DNA of 64,000 nt from contig JAZKJV010011600.1 in the NCBI GenBank assembly GCA_037367405.1, forward strand, positions 62,001 through 126,000, given 5' to 3'. The stretch comes from Ottelia alismoides (Eukaryota > Streptophyta > Magnoliopsida > Alismatales > Hydrocharitaceae). Position 1 is the stretch's first letter; every line of letters begins with the position of its first letter. The notes beneath the pieces were generated by a model that saw only the letters and a list, made by a program, of their open reading frames with translations, was not told the origin of the DNA and made no database searches. A program made the position numbers and the translations under genes. Below are positions 1-9,339 of the stretch, in pieces.

Positions 1-1692
1 AGGACATTGGATGAGTACACAGATCATGAAGTCCAGTCCGCTTCTACCTTGAGACCCTTTGTTCTGGATTTAGAGTTAATTGATCTACTGCCTAAGTTTT
101 TTGGGGAAATGCACGAGGAACCTTATTTGCATATTGATGAATTTGAGGATTTTTGTGTATCACGATCATATTTGGATATCACTTCTGAGGACATGATGCT
201 GATTACCTTCCCATTCACACTTCAGAGTAGAGCCAAGACTTGGCACAGACGATTGGGAAGGAAGATTGCTACGTGGGGAGATTTACGATCATTGTTTTTG
301 CAAAAATTTTACCCCCGACTTAGAGCCGAGATGATGCGGTCTTTTATTCGTGATTTTTCAGTTAACCCCCAGAAGCCATTAATAGATACATGGTTGCAGT
401 TACGAGAACTTTTGAGGCGATTTCCAGATCATGGATTTTCGATGACTGACCTTATCCATATCGCCATGAGGGGGAGGACCGCAGAGCAAATATCATATGT
501 CATTACCTCGTGTAGTGGTTCACACCATTGTCCCGACTTGGATTTTGTTGAGACCATCTTGGATACACTTTCTGATCTTGCATATACACCAGATGATTTA
601 TTTGGGACAACACATGACGGAGAGATGACAACTGTTGAGTGTGTGACACACCATGCTGATCTTGACATCACACACCGATCAGAGGATATGGATGCAGATT
701 CTTCTCATTTGATGGATGTGTTGCCTATTGTTGTGAGTTCTCAGAGCCGGATATTGGTTGAGGACCAAATGAATTTACAGTCAGAATTTGAGCCAGTCCC
801 GCTCTTTCACATAGAAGATTCTTCGATTCTAGGTCTGCTAGGATCCCAAGAGATACATGAGGAGCCCACATTTCAGCCATCCTTAGAGTCATTCCAGTAT
901 CCATACACAGTTGATACAGTGTCTTGTCTTCAGGAGATCTTCTCAGATTCGGGGATATACTTGGATCCATCTCAGCAAAGCAAGCTTGATGAGGGACCGA
1001 TTTTTCATTCGACAGACCTTGATAGTCCCGTATTTGAGCCTTGTGTCCTCCCATTTGATGAAGTCGATATATTTTTGGAGGACATGACATTTGACAGCAT
1101 TGATCCCAACTTCCCTGATGATTTGGCAGTACTCCCCGAGGGTTATCTGCGGGAGGATGCCATGGACCATGTGTACTCGGTTTCAATTTCTGGGAGTGCA
1201 TCCGATCTGTCGGATCACGAGACCGAGTATTTTGATATTTCTGATAATGAGTTTGATGATTCTCTCCTCGACGACCCTCGCGAGGATGATCCGATCTTTG
1301 AGGTATTCGATGATTTCACTGATTTGTCTACATTATATGCATCGGATATCAGCCTTTCTAGTGAGTCTCCTGATCATGATCTTCCATACTTATTCGAGAC
1401 GGTGATTGACGTGGAGGATTCTCTGACCGATCCTTCCTTCTCCACGTTTGATTACTTCGGCTCCATCCTTTCACTCCATATAGACCTTGAGCCGATGATT
1501 TCTTTTGTGCTACCGGAGCCCGACTTCATCTGCTCATATCTTGATTCGGTAGTAAACACCCGCCTGACTGATTATCTGGGTGTTATCATTTACTCTGTTG
1601 AACTCGTCGTTATTCTCCCGCCGAGACTGCGACGACAGTACGGTATTCGTCTGACAGATGCCGCCCTGAACCTTGACACGGCGTTATCCTAA
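1..1692 (+). CDS. Gag-like protein with long acidic C-terminal tail (5' partial)
   Basis: The frame is open from base 1 to TAA at 1690-1692, giving 563 codons. No ATG is seen at the start, so the true start is upstream. Residues about 30-170 match the retrotransposon gag capsid fold: a 'HIDEFEDFC' helix, 'ITFPFTLQSRAKTW', then 'TWGDLRSLFLQKFYP'. The gag of the body at 33.3 kb has the same layout. From about residue 200 the protein becomes strongly acidic and Ser/Asp/Glu rich. Roughly residues 355-510 hold almost no Lys or Arg. The last 40 residues turn basic and hydrophobic. No zinc knuckle or protease motif is visible. Gag shells package element RNA into cytoplasmic particles, but the role of the acidic tail is unknown. 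An ORF this long without a stop, in a region of ruined elements, suggests recent insertion or retained function. Confidence 0.8.
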   Translation, partial: RTLDEYTDHEVQSASTLRPFVLDLELIDLLPKFFGEMHEEPYLHIDEFEDFCVSRSYLDITSEDMMLITFPFTLQSRAKTWHRRLGRKIATWGDLRSLFLQKFYPRLRAEMMRSFIRDFSVNPQKPLIDTWLQLRELLRRFPDHGFSMTDLIHIAMRGRTAEQISYVITSCSGSHHCPDLDFVETILDTLSDLAYTPDDLFGTTHDGEMTTVECVTHHADLDITHRSEDMDADSSHLMDVLPIVVSSQSRILVEDQMNLQSEFEPVPLFHIEDSSILGLLGSQEIHEEPTFQPSLESFQYPYTVDTVSCLQEIFSDSGIYLDPSQQSKLDEGPIFHSTDLDSPVFEPCVLPFDEVDIFLEDMTFDSIDPNFPDDLAVLPEGYLREDAMDHVYSVSISGSASDLSDHETEYFDISDNEFDDSLLDDPREDDPIFEVFDDFTDLSTLYASDISLSSESPDHDLPYLFETVIDVEDSLTDPSFSTFDYFGSILSLHIDLEPMISFVLPEPDFICSYLDSVVNTRLTDYLGVIIYSVELVVILPPRLRRQYGIRLTDAALNLDTALS

Positions 1693-1830
1693 CATTTGCG
1701 CCCAGCTAGGGGCGTAAACTCTAGCGCTCGTTGAGAGGCACCTCAACAATGATCACATCTGTATAGATCCATCTGTCCATATCATTCATCCATTCTTTCT
1801 CACACCCCTTATTCATCTCCTGATCAACCC

Positions 1831-2185
1831 ATAATTAGGGTGCACTTTACCCTAAGTATAGGGGGGTGTCCGACTCGTGATTATTCTTTTGATTCTTTTT
1901 ACCTCTGTTTTGCTGCCTATACTTAGGGATATTTTACCCTAAGTATAGGGGGGGTAAACCCAGTACATTCTACCCCTCGGTTTTCCCCTTTGTGTACAGT
2001 CTGCTATACTTAGGATTACTTGATCCTAAGTATAGGGGGATCACCGACTTCTATTGATTGTATTCTTTTATTCGTCGTTGTAGTATACTATTCTTCTCAC
2101 TTTTCTATACAAAGCACGAGTTATGTCTTTATTTCCAGCTCTTTGATCACTATGAGGGCATAGTTCGAGCTAAGTATAGGGGGGT
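1831..2185 (+). repeat. Hairpin array with polypurine-like right arms (body 1)
   Basis: There are three hairpins, at about 1836-1866, 1918-1956 and 2004-2040, and a final single arm at 2170-2185. Each right arm reads CCTAAGTATAGGGG or close to it. The left arms are the complement (ACTTAGGG or ACTTAGGA). The right arm repeats the core of the true polypurine tract at 4208-4221 (AAGTATAGGGG). The unit recurs in the same place in the bodies at 24.7 and 35 kb. The function is not known. Confidence 0.8.
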
Positions 2186-4207
2186 GTCGTATATATTGTA
2201 TATATACTTTAGCCATAACTCGTACTTTCATATTTTTAATATGGCTAAAATACTGTGTAAATAAAAAAAAAAAAAAGATGCATAAATTTCCTCAAAATTT
2301 TTCCTTGTACATACTGGCTAATAAGTCAGGTTAAAATATTTTGAAAAATATTTTGAAAGTAGTTTGAAAATCTATTTGAAAAATCTTTTGAAAACTATTT
2401 GAAAAATGTTTGAAAACTATTTTCAACCTTTGTAAAAATATTGTGGATTGTAAAAAAATTTTTTCTCTTTGTGTGAAATAAAAAGATTTTGTAAAACTAT
2501 TTGCAAATGTTTGGAAAAATGGTTGAAAAATTATTTTCAAAAATCTATATATACTGTTTGAAAAATGTTTGCAAAATATTTTCAAATGATTGTAAATGAT
2601 TGTAAAATTGTGTGAAAAAAATATTTTGGACTATAGTTTTCAAAATTATTTGTAAAATTATTTTCAAATAAATTTGAGGAATATATGCATCACAAAAAAA
2701 AATAAAATAATAAAAAAATAATAAAAAAATGAATAAAATAAAAATTAAAAAAAAATCCAACTGTGTATATACTTGTATAAATTACTCAAGTTGTAAATTC
2801 TTGCATTTCATGCTTGTAAAATAATCAACTCACTCTTGTGTAAATATGAATCTTATTCAAAAAAAAAAAAAAAATCTCTTGTATATATTTGTATATATTT
2901 CTAACTATTTGAAAAAAAAAAAAACTTTTGCATGTGCATTTTTTTTCAAAAATCCATAAAAATTTCAAAAATTTGAAAATTGTTTCACAAAAAGATTTTT
3001 GTTTTCTCTATGCATTGTACATATTTTCTTGCATTGGCATGTGCATTTTTCAGGATAGTCTTGACGATTAAACTATGTCTGGAATAAATTTGAAGAATGG
3101 AGCTTAGTTGGACCTTAATCCACTTAATTTCAGAGGAATCTTATAAGATGTGGAGTTAAGACTTTTCAGGTCCTAGTGACTTAATTCTTTGGGTCCACAC
3201 GACTATGAGCATATGCCATCTTGATGAGCCTAAGTAGAGCACTTAACAACACACGCATGACTCTTAGAGACAATGGCTTAACTTGCACCAGCACTTTACA
3301 CATGGCTCTCCACGGATGAGGTGGTGAGGAGGCAGTTTCCTTTGGCTTGGGGTAGCATATGAGGGTAGTACTTCTAGGCGGAACCTCTCTTCTTCTTCTA
3401 GTGAAGGAAGTGCGTCTCAACTTGGTCTAGTGGTGATGAAGGCTAAAGACAGAAGCCGTGGGTTGCAATAAAGCTTCAAAAGAGGGATAGTCTACTGGCT
3501 CAAGAGGAAAATTTCTTGTATATATGCTGCACCATGTAGATATGTTGTACAAAAAAAAAAAAAAAAGAAAAGAAGAAAAAAATGCAAAAATGCAAAAAGA
3601 ACTCCAAAAAAGTGGTGGGTCGGATTGAAAATTTAATAACCCCACCGGAGTGTATATAGTGAAATAAAGCAAAAGCTTATGGCATCCATGTTACATCTCA
3701 TGAAGCTTGCAGCGGGAGACTTAGCTACACTGGCTGAGCTTCCAAAAGTCTATACTTCTTCCCCCTCTTCTTGAGCCGGTTGCACTTGAACTTAGAAGGG
3801 AATACCCCGCTTCTCGAGGAAAGAGTTGCTAGACCGAGGCATTAGAGTTACCAGGTTGGGGGAGGTTGTTTCTTTGTTACTTCTGAGGTGGGGAGCTACA
3901 TATCACTTACACTGCATGGAAAGATTCATGGTCATTAGAGTTTGTGTATGTAGACTTGTTCTGATCTGGTTTATTGAGGAGTCTTGTCCATAGATTGGTG
4001 GAACTTAGAGGCTGTTAGGTTTTAAATCCACATCCCATTAAGGTTCCGACACACTAATAATCCAAAGGTCCGACAGAGCTCCAGACTACATTTTTATGAA
4101 GATAAGTTTAAAAGTCAACATTATTCTGACTTCTTTCCTTTTTCTTTTCTTTATTTTTGTTTTCACTTATTTTTCAAATAAGTGTTTGCTAAGGGACTAG
4201 CAAAGGT
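2186..4207 (+). other. AT-rich non-coding 3' region of gypsy body 1
   Basis: No coding region is supported here. At 2330-2660 there are many variants of TTTGAAAAATATTTG on the plus strand. The stretch 3050-4200 aligns by eye with 25800-26910 and 36290-37180 of the other two bodies. It includes a block at about 3770-3832 (TTGAGCCGGTTGCACTTGAA, then a CTTCTCGAGGAAAG segment) that is better conserved than its surroundings. Confidence 0.65.
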
Positions 4208-4221
4208 AAAGTATAGGGGAA
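4208..4221 (+). promoter_or_regulatory. Polypurine tract, plus-strand DNA primer site
   Basis: AAAGTATAGGGGAA lies directly before the LTR start TGATGAATCC. Purine-rich tracts at this place prime second-strand synthesis in LTR elements. The same tract and junction occur at 37183-37196. Confidence 0.75.
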
Positions 4222-5645
4222 TGATGAATCCACGATTCATCGCCTTTATTCTTTTATTTTAGCTTCAATTTCTTAGTCAAACACCTGTAAATACCCATTA
4301 ATTTCATAATCTTACCATTTTGCATGCATTTGTTAAAATTGCATTTTTAACACTTTTTGTACATAAATAAAAGAATAAAGAAGAAAAGAAAAAGAAAAGA
4401 AAAATAAAGGATGTAGTTATGCAATAAATACAGACTGACCCAAACCCCGAGAGAAGGTCAAGACTTGACCTGATCGACCAGGAATAAAGTAGGGGGAGAT
4501 AGGGTCGTTTGTCAGAAAAATCAAAAATATCTTGTAAATACTTTTCATGTATATTTGTACAAAACTTACATTATTTTATTTGTACATAATTTGACCTCAA
4601 ACTAATTATTTTTGTAAATAAAAGTTGTGAATAAAATTGTGTTGTAAATAATAAAAATATTTGTAAAATAAAATACTGTATATATTGCAAATAATTACAC
4701 CCAGAAAAAGCCACAAAGTGATAATTGAAACATCAATTCCGGCTCCACACAAGCTCAAATCGAACCAAACTCACTTCCATAAAACTATAAATTAAATTAT
4801 CTTTCAAATGGCTGTGGTTTTGTATTTTTTGGAGTTACGGTTAAAAAGTCGGTTTTCTGGGGTGTATTGTGCAGTTTACCCATTTATTTGTGTATATAAT
4901 TATTAATATTTATTTTTACTTAATGTATATATTATAAATATTGTTTTCAATAAAACTAAAAAAAAAATAAAAATTAAAAAAAAATCCTTTATAAAAATTA
5001 TTTCCTTATTTGCACATATGTATATTGTATTATATGTGTATAATATATGTATACAATTAATTTCCCTAAATAAAAATGACCAAAAAAATTAATTGTCTCA
5101 CATTAATTAATTTAATTTATTTAATTACGAAAATCATATGTAATTACTTAATTTATTTGATTTATTTGAATTTATTTGGTTTAATAACTTGCCTTGTATA
5201 TATGATTTTATTCCACACCATATATGGCCACCATTAAGGTGGCTAATTGATTTTGAATTAATTTATTAATTTATTTAATTTATTTATTACGAAATTCGTT
5301 TTTAATTAATTAATTATTTTATTTATTTAATTATTTTATTAATCCATCCAATAAACACATTCCTTTTTTGTAAATATTTTCCTTTTTTGATTTTTTGCCT
5401 CTTTTTAATGGGCTCCTCCTCCCTCATTCACATTTGATCGATCTTTGGCGGAGAGGAGCCCATTTTCCGAGAGGTTTCTTGTTGAAGAGGGTCCTAGCCT
5501 CCGATCTAGTCGTTTACAGCGGCTTGAGCTTCGTCGAGTCAATCATGGCTCCCTTCTTCCCAGTGAACTCCAGAGGCATCGCGAGAGTGACAGCAAGCGA
5601 TCGCCCTTGTTGCAGTGAGGTGAGGAGGTGTGTCCGATCCCCGAG

Positions 5646-6083
5646 GTAAGATCCACTTTTACTTGTCTTTTTCTCTAGGTAATCATAGATTTAGATCTTA
5701 GCGTAAGAGTAGGTGTAGTTTTTAGATTAAAAATCACAAAAATTTCATCACATGATTCTCGTCCGACTACGAATTTTTCACCTCACATCTTGATCCCTCC
5801 ATATTCACGTTCTACCTTACGCAACCTTTCACCTCCGGTCACGCACGGTGACCGGAGACACGGATCTATCCAACATCTCGCAAGATCCAAAGCCATTCAC
5901 ACATCTAATTATTGTGCATAAATAAAGAAAAAAAAACATAAGATTGTTTTCCTGTTCATCTCACCTTCATTTTTGCAGGATACAAAAAAAAAATAAATAA
6001 AATTTTTGTTATCTCTAACATTTGTTTTGCAGGTAAAAAAAAAATAAAAAATTTTGTTTTGTCTCTAACATCTTGTTTTGCAG
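5646..6083 (+). other. Intron-like segment in LTR with three tandem acceptor sites
   Basis: A consensus donor (GAG/GTAAGA) is at 5645/5646. From 5950 to 6085 a unit of about 50-55 bp repeats three times. Each unit ends in a pyrimidine-rich stretch and GCAG, with the AG ending at 5978, 6032 and 6083. The other two LTRs have a donor and acceptor in comparable positions (28794/29028 and 38798/39033). Splicing is an inference. Confidence 0.4.
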
Positions 6084-6179
6084 GAAAATCAAAATAAAAA
6101 TAAAAAATTTTTCATTATCAGTCTTCTGTTTACCAAAGCAAAAATAGAAAAAAAAAATAAAAAAAAAACAAAAAAAAAA

Positions 6180-6910
6180 TCACAGATCACGCCAGCGGGA
6201 GCCCTCCAGGCGTAACCTCCAACGCCGCCTCCGCAAGGCGGCACCACCACCGGCGCTGCGCGACCCGCCATCAACCAGCCCTCCCCTTCGTGGGCTTGTC
6301 CTCCTTGCGCGGCGCGGCGCAGTCCGCACCTCCCCAGCGATCCACGCGGCGGCGCCGTCCGCCCGCCAGACCCGACCTGCCAGCACCTGTGCTCCACCCG
6401 CGCGCGGGCCGCTCGTCGCCGACAACCACCTCTACGCCGCGCCACCTCCCGTCCGAGCTCGCGCCTGGCGCGCGACCTCCATTCTGCAGCCCGGCCGTCC
6501 ACGCGCTCCTCCAGCCTCGCGGCAGCGCCGCCCCCCGCCAACACCAACCAGCGGGTGGCGCCGCCCCCTCCTTCCTCCGCCGATCGACGACCCCTCACGC
6601 GGCCGCGTGTGAGCAGCCCCGCGCTCCGCCCGACGGCGCTGCCGTGCGCTGCCTTCATCCCAGCGTGCCGGCCGCCTGCCACTTCCAGCGCGAGCCGCCC
6701 ACCTCCTCCATCCTCCGTGTGGGCCGCTCACCGCACGTCCGCCATCTCCGTGCCAGAGCCCCGAACCCGCTCCTCCGTCGCGGGATGCGTGACCCGACGC
6801 CGCAGACCCTCCGCCGAGATCCGCCCCCTCCAAGGTCGCTGTCGTCCCGTGCGTGAAGGAAGAGGGGCGGCGAGCCCTTTTCCCCCTTTGCCTCTTGTGG
6901 AAACGAAGAT
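6180..6910 (+). other. CpG- and GC-rich island inside LTR
   Basis: This stretch is very rich in C and G with many CG dinucleotides, in contrast to the AT-rich flanks. Open frames occur on both strands but have Pro/Arg/Ala-rich, low-complexity translations with no recognised domain, so I do not call a gene. It may be an LTR promoter or leader part, or a captured host segment. Confidence 0.5.
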
Positions 6911-7763
6911 GAAACCCTAGGGAGAGGGTAAATAAAAAAAGGGAAAATTGCATATCTGTTCAGGAAGGTTCTGAAATTTTCCGAAGCACCCCCGAACTTT
7001 AGAAAGACGCATGGGCAATGGGTAACTTGCATGCTTTCCCCTACGCTTTATCTCTGTTATCTATTTCATGCAAGAACTTTTAATAATTGCAATTTAGACT
7101 CTGCATTTCCAGAACTCCACTTCCTTGCTTTATTTGAATGGAATAAATGCTTTTATGAATCGGAAAATTTTACGAAAATTCATGTATGCTCCTGCTATGT
7201 GCATTAACATTATATAAAATTTTCATAGCATTTTGAGTTTATTTGGTATATTTAAAAATAAAAAAACAGTGATATTTTGTCTGCCCAGAATTGCGAAATT
7301 CATATAAATTCGAAATATTGCTTAAAAATTCCAAAAAAATTTCTGTAGGAACTTTTGAGTGTCATTTAATTTCTATCCAAGTTTTGTGCAATTTTCATAT
7401 ATAAAACTCCAAAAAAAAAAATTAGAAAATACCAAAAATAGTGTTGTGTGTGTTTTGTGCATTTTGTGCTTATTCATCTATTCGAAAAATACAAAAAAAA
7501 AATATATAATTCAAAAACCACTAAAAATTAGCATTTCTGAAAATTGACTACTTAGTTTTTAAATCGTGCTCCTTGTGTTCGACCCTGGTCGCTATACCAG
7601 GTAAAAAGAATAGCGAAGACCGCTTACACATTGTTTCATTGATTTATATCTTATCTGAAGTGGTTTACAAATTTTTCTCGTTGACCGAATCCTGCGGTTG
7701 AGAACAACGACAACATTGTGACATTATTTATCCTCTCTCGACCGTGTGGTTTTCGCGTCGTCA

Positions 7764-8308
7764 AGCCGCAAAAAGGATTCTTCGCTATGTTCAAGGTACC
7801 AGGAATTTTTGAATAAAATATACTATAGAAGAAGTTAATTCTGTAGAAGGCTATTCAGATAGTGATTGGGCCGGATCTATAGATGATAGAAAAAGTACAT
7901 CAGGTTATTTATTTTGCATGGGATCTAAAGTCATATCTTGGAGTTCTAAGAAGCAAAAGACAATAGCCTTTTCCTCTGCTGAAGCTGAATATATTTCTGT
8001 TACAAGTGCATCATGTGAAGCTGTGTGGCTGATAAGACTTCTTCATAACATTCAAGAAGCGAATGTTCTTCCAACAATTATATTATATGACAACATGCCA
8101 GCCATTGCTATGATAAAGAATCCAATCTTTCATAGAAGAACAAAACACATTGAACTTCGTCATCATTATGTTCGAGAGCTAGTGGAGAATGGTGACATCA
8201 AGCTGGAGTTCATCAACATAGAGGATCAACTTGCAGATATTTTTACAAAGCCACTTCCAAAAGAAAAATTACAACACTTTAGACGAATAATGCAAATTAC
8301 AAATTAAG
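7764..8308 (+). pseudogene. Copia reverse transcriptase end and RNase H fragment (copy A)
   Basis: The translation gives the end of copia RT ('AAKRILRYVQGTRNF'), an in-frame TGA, then the RNase H domain: 'SDSDWAGSIDDRKSTSGY', 'SSKKQKTIAFSSAEAEY' and 'YDNMPAIAMIKNP', ending 'ADIFTKPLPKEKL'. The acidic catalytic positions in these motifs look kept. The frame from 7918 to 8307 is open. The fragment is cut at 7764 by the gypsy LTR, so the rest of this copia should lie left of the window. Copy B holds the joined version. Confidence 0.9.
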
Positions 8309-8314
8309 AGGAGG

Positions 8315-8886
8315 TATTGAAAATCTAATTTGTAATTAGCTCATTAAGTATTATTGTAATGCGCTAGTATAAATGGGCCTACAATCCTCCATCATATGAA
8401 AAGATGTGGGCCTATATCTTCCACCAACATAAAAAGCTTCATGAAAATATGCACTTAGGAGAATATTCTAGAAAAGAGAGAGGTGGAGAAAATATCTAAA
8501 TATTTCTCCACCTCCAACTAAAATATCTAGATTTTTTTAAAAGATAAGAATGGAAGAGGATTCTAGATCCCTCTTCCGAATATCTCCACCCTCTTGGAGG
8601 CCTATAAATACCCCCCAAGAGGTCCTCATTTCACACAACAAAAAGAAGAAGTCCTCTACCAACACAAAGAGTCTCTCAAGTGTCCTCCTCCTTTCAAGTA
8701 TTGTAAGTCTCTCTTCCTTTGTTGTAAGCATTGTAATTCATCTTCTTGTAAAGTATAAGATTTGTACGCAATTTCAAGTTTTTAATGAAAAGAAGTTCTT
8801 GAGTTCTTATCTACCTTGTGCATTGATCCATATCCTCTCCCTCTAATTTACTTCTTATACACCACAAATCTTCCGCTGCTCCAACA
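8315..8886 (+). repeat. Copia 3' LTR (copy A)
   Basis: This is the counterpart of 54969-55540. It starts TATTGAAAAT just after the purine run AAGAGGAGG and ends GCTCCAACA. TATAA follows at 8887, which matches the target duplication seen around the complete element in copy B. Confidence 0.9.
8602..8610 (+). promoter_or_regulatory. TATA box in copia LTR
   Basis: CTATAAATA lies mid-LTR. The same box occurs in both LTRs of the complete element (52814-52822 and 55256-55264), where a U3 promoter is expected. Confidence 0.5.
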
Positions 8887-9080
8887 TATAATACACACTT
8901 AATATACTTGAAATATATATAAAATACATAGATAATTTATATTTTTCACACTACACATAAATATTTTTCTTATACACCTTCAAATATCATACATATCATA
9001 TATATACATATTATTTGTATTAGATGCTCTATAACATGATATTAGTTTAATTATATTTAAAACCCAATACATGCAAAAAG

Positions 9081-9160
9081 TTGTGTTAGTGTAGTTGGTT
9101 GAGAGTGCGAAATAGGTAAACAAAGGTCATTGGTTCAACTTCCACTATTAACAAAATTTT
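9081..9160 (+). repeat. tRNA-like SINE remnant (copy A)
   Basis: An A-box-like TAGTTGGTTGAGAG is followed about 35 bp later by a B-box-like GGTTCAACTTC. An AT-rich tail follows. It differs from the SINE family at 49.5 and 52.0 kb. It is not a plausible tRNA gene because the arms do not pair fully. The same copy is at 55735-55814. Confidence 0.35.
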
Positions 9161-9339
9161 TAAATAATTTAAAAATCAAATGTCTTTCAACTTCGGTTGA
9201 ACCTGGTTAAACTGGGTCAAAAAATAGGTTGAACCGGACGGGTTAATTAAAATTTGAGTAATCGAACCGAACCGGCATAAATCGATTAACCGAACCGATC
9301 CAAGCCCGATTCACCGGTCCGGTTCGATTTCAAAAACAT

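Larger units (their letters stand above)
1..7763 (+). mobile_element. Athila-like Ty3/gypsy LTR element, non-autonomous, 5' end outside window
   Basis: The order seen is a gag ORF with an acidic tail, a hairpin array, a long AT-rich 3' region, a polypurine tract and a 3' LTR. No protease, reverse transcriptase or integrase is present between gag and the 3' region, so the element depends on enzymes from a relative. Its LTR begins TGATGA and ends GTCGTCA at 7763. At 7764 the sequence switches to the interior of a copia RNase H region whose uninterrupted version lies at 54418. The 5' LTR, primer site and start of gag lie left of the window. The Athila assignment rests on the 3' region shared with the bodies at 24.7-26.9 and 35-37.2 kb, which carry Athila-type pol and a tRNA-Asp-type primer site. 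Confidence 0.88.
4222..7763 (+). repeat. 3' LTR of gypsy body 1
   Basis: The LTR is 3542 bp. It starts TGATGAATCC after the polypurine tract and ends GTCGTCA, so the ends are TGA/TCA. It is AT-rich apart from a GC-rich island at 6180-6910. It carries an intron-like segment with a donor at 5646 and three tandem acceptor-like sites. The end is fixed by the sharp switch at 7764 to sequence shared with copy B. Its body differs strongly from the LTRs at 26.9 and 37.2 kb, but the ends and the intron layout match. Confidence 0.8.

Noticed and set aside
7..9. Start codon of the gag-acidic ORF
   Set aside because: The codon is TTG and the frame is open upstream to the window edge, so the start is outside the window.
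1831..2185. CRISPR-like repeat array
   Set aside because: The repeats are hairpin arms in a plant retrotransposon. Spacers are uneven and not unique inserts, and there are no cas genes.
6089..6953. Several long overlapping frames on both strands as genes
   Set aside because: The GC-rich composition lowers stop codon frequency. The translations are Arg/Pro/Ala-rich low complexity and overlap each other in antisense.
7764..7764. Treating 7764 as the breakpoint of the large duplication
   Set aside because: A gypsy LTR with proper ends finishes at 7763, so the match stops because of an insertion. The duplication probably continues left of that element.
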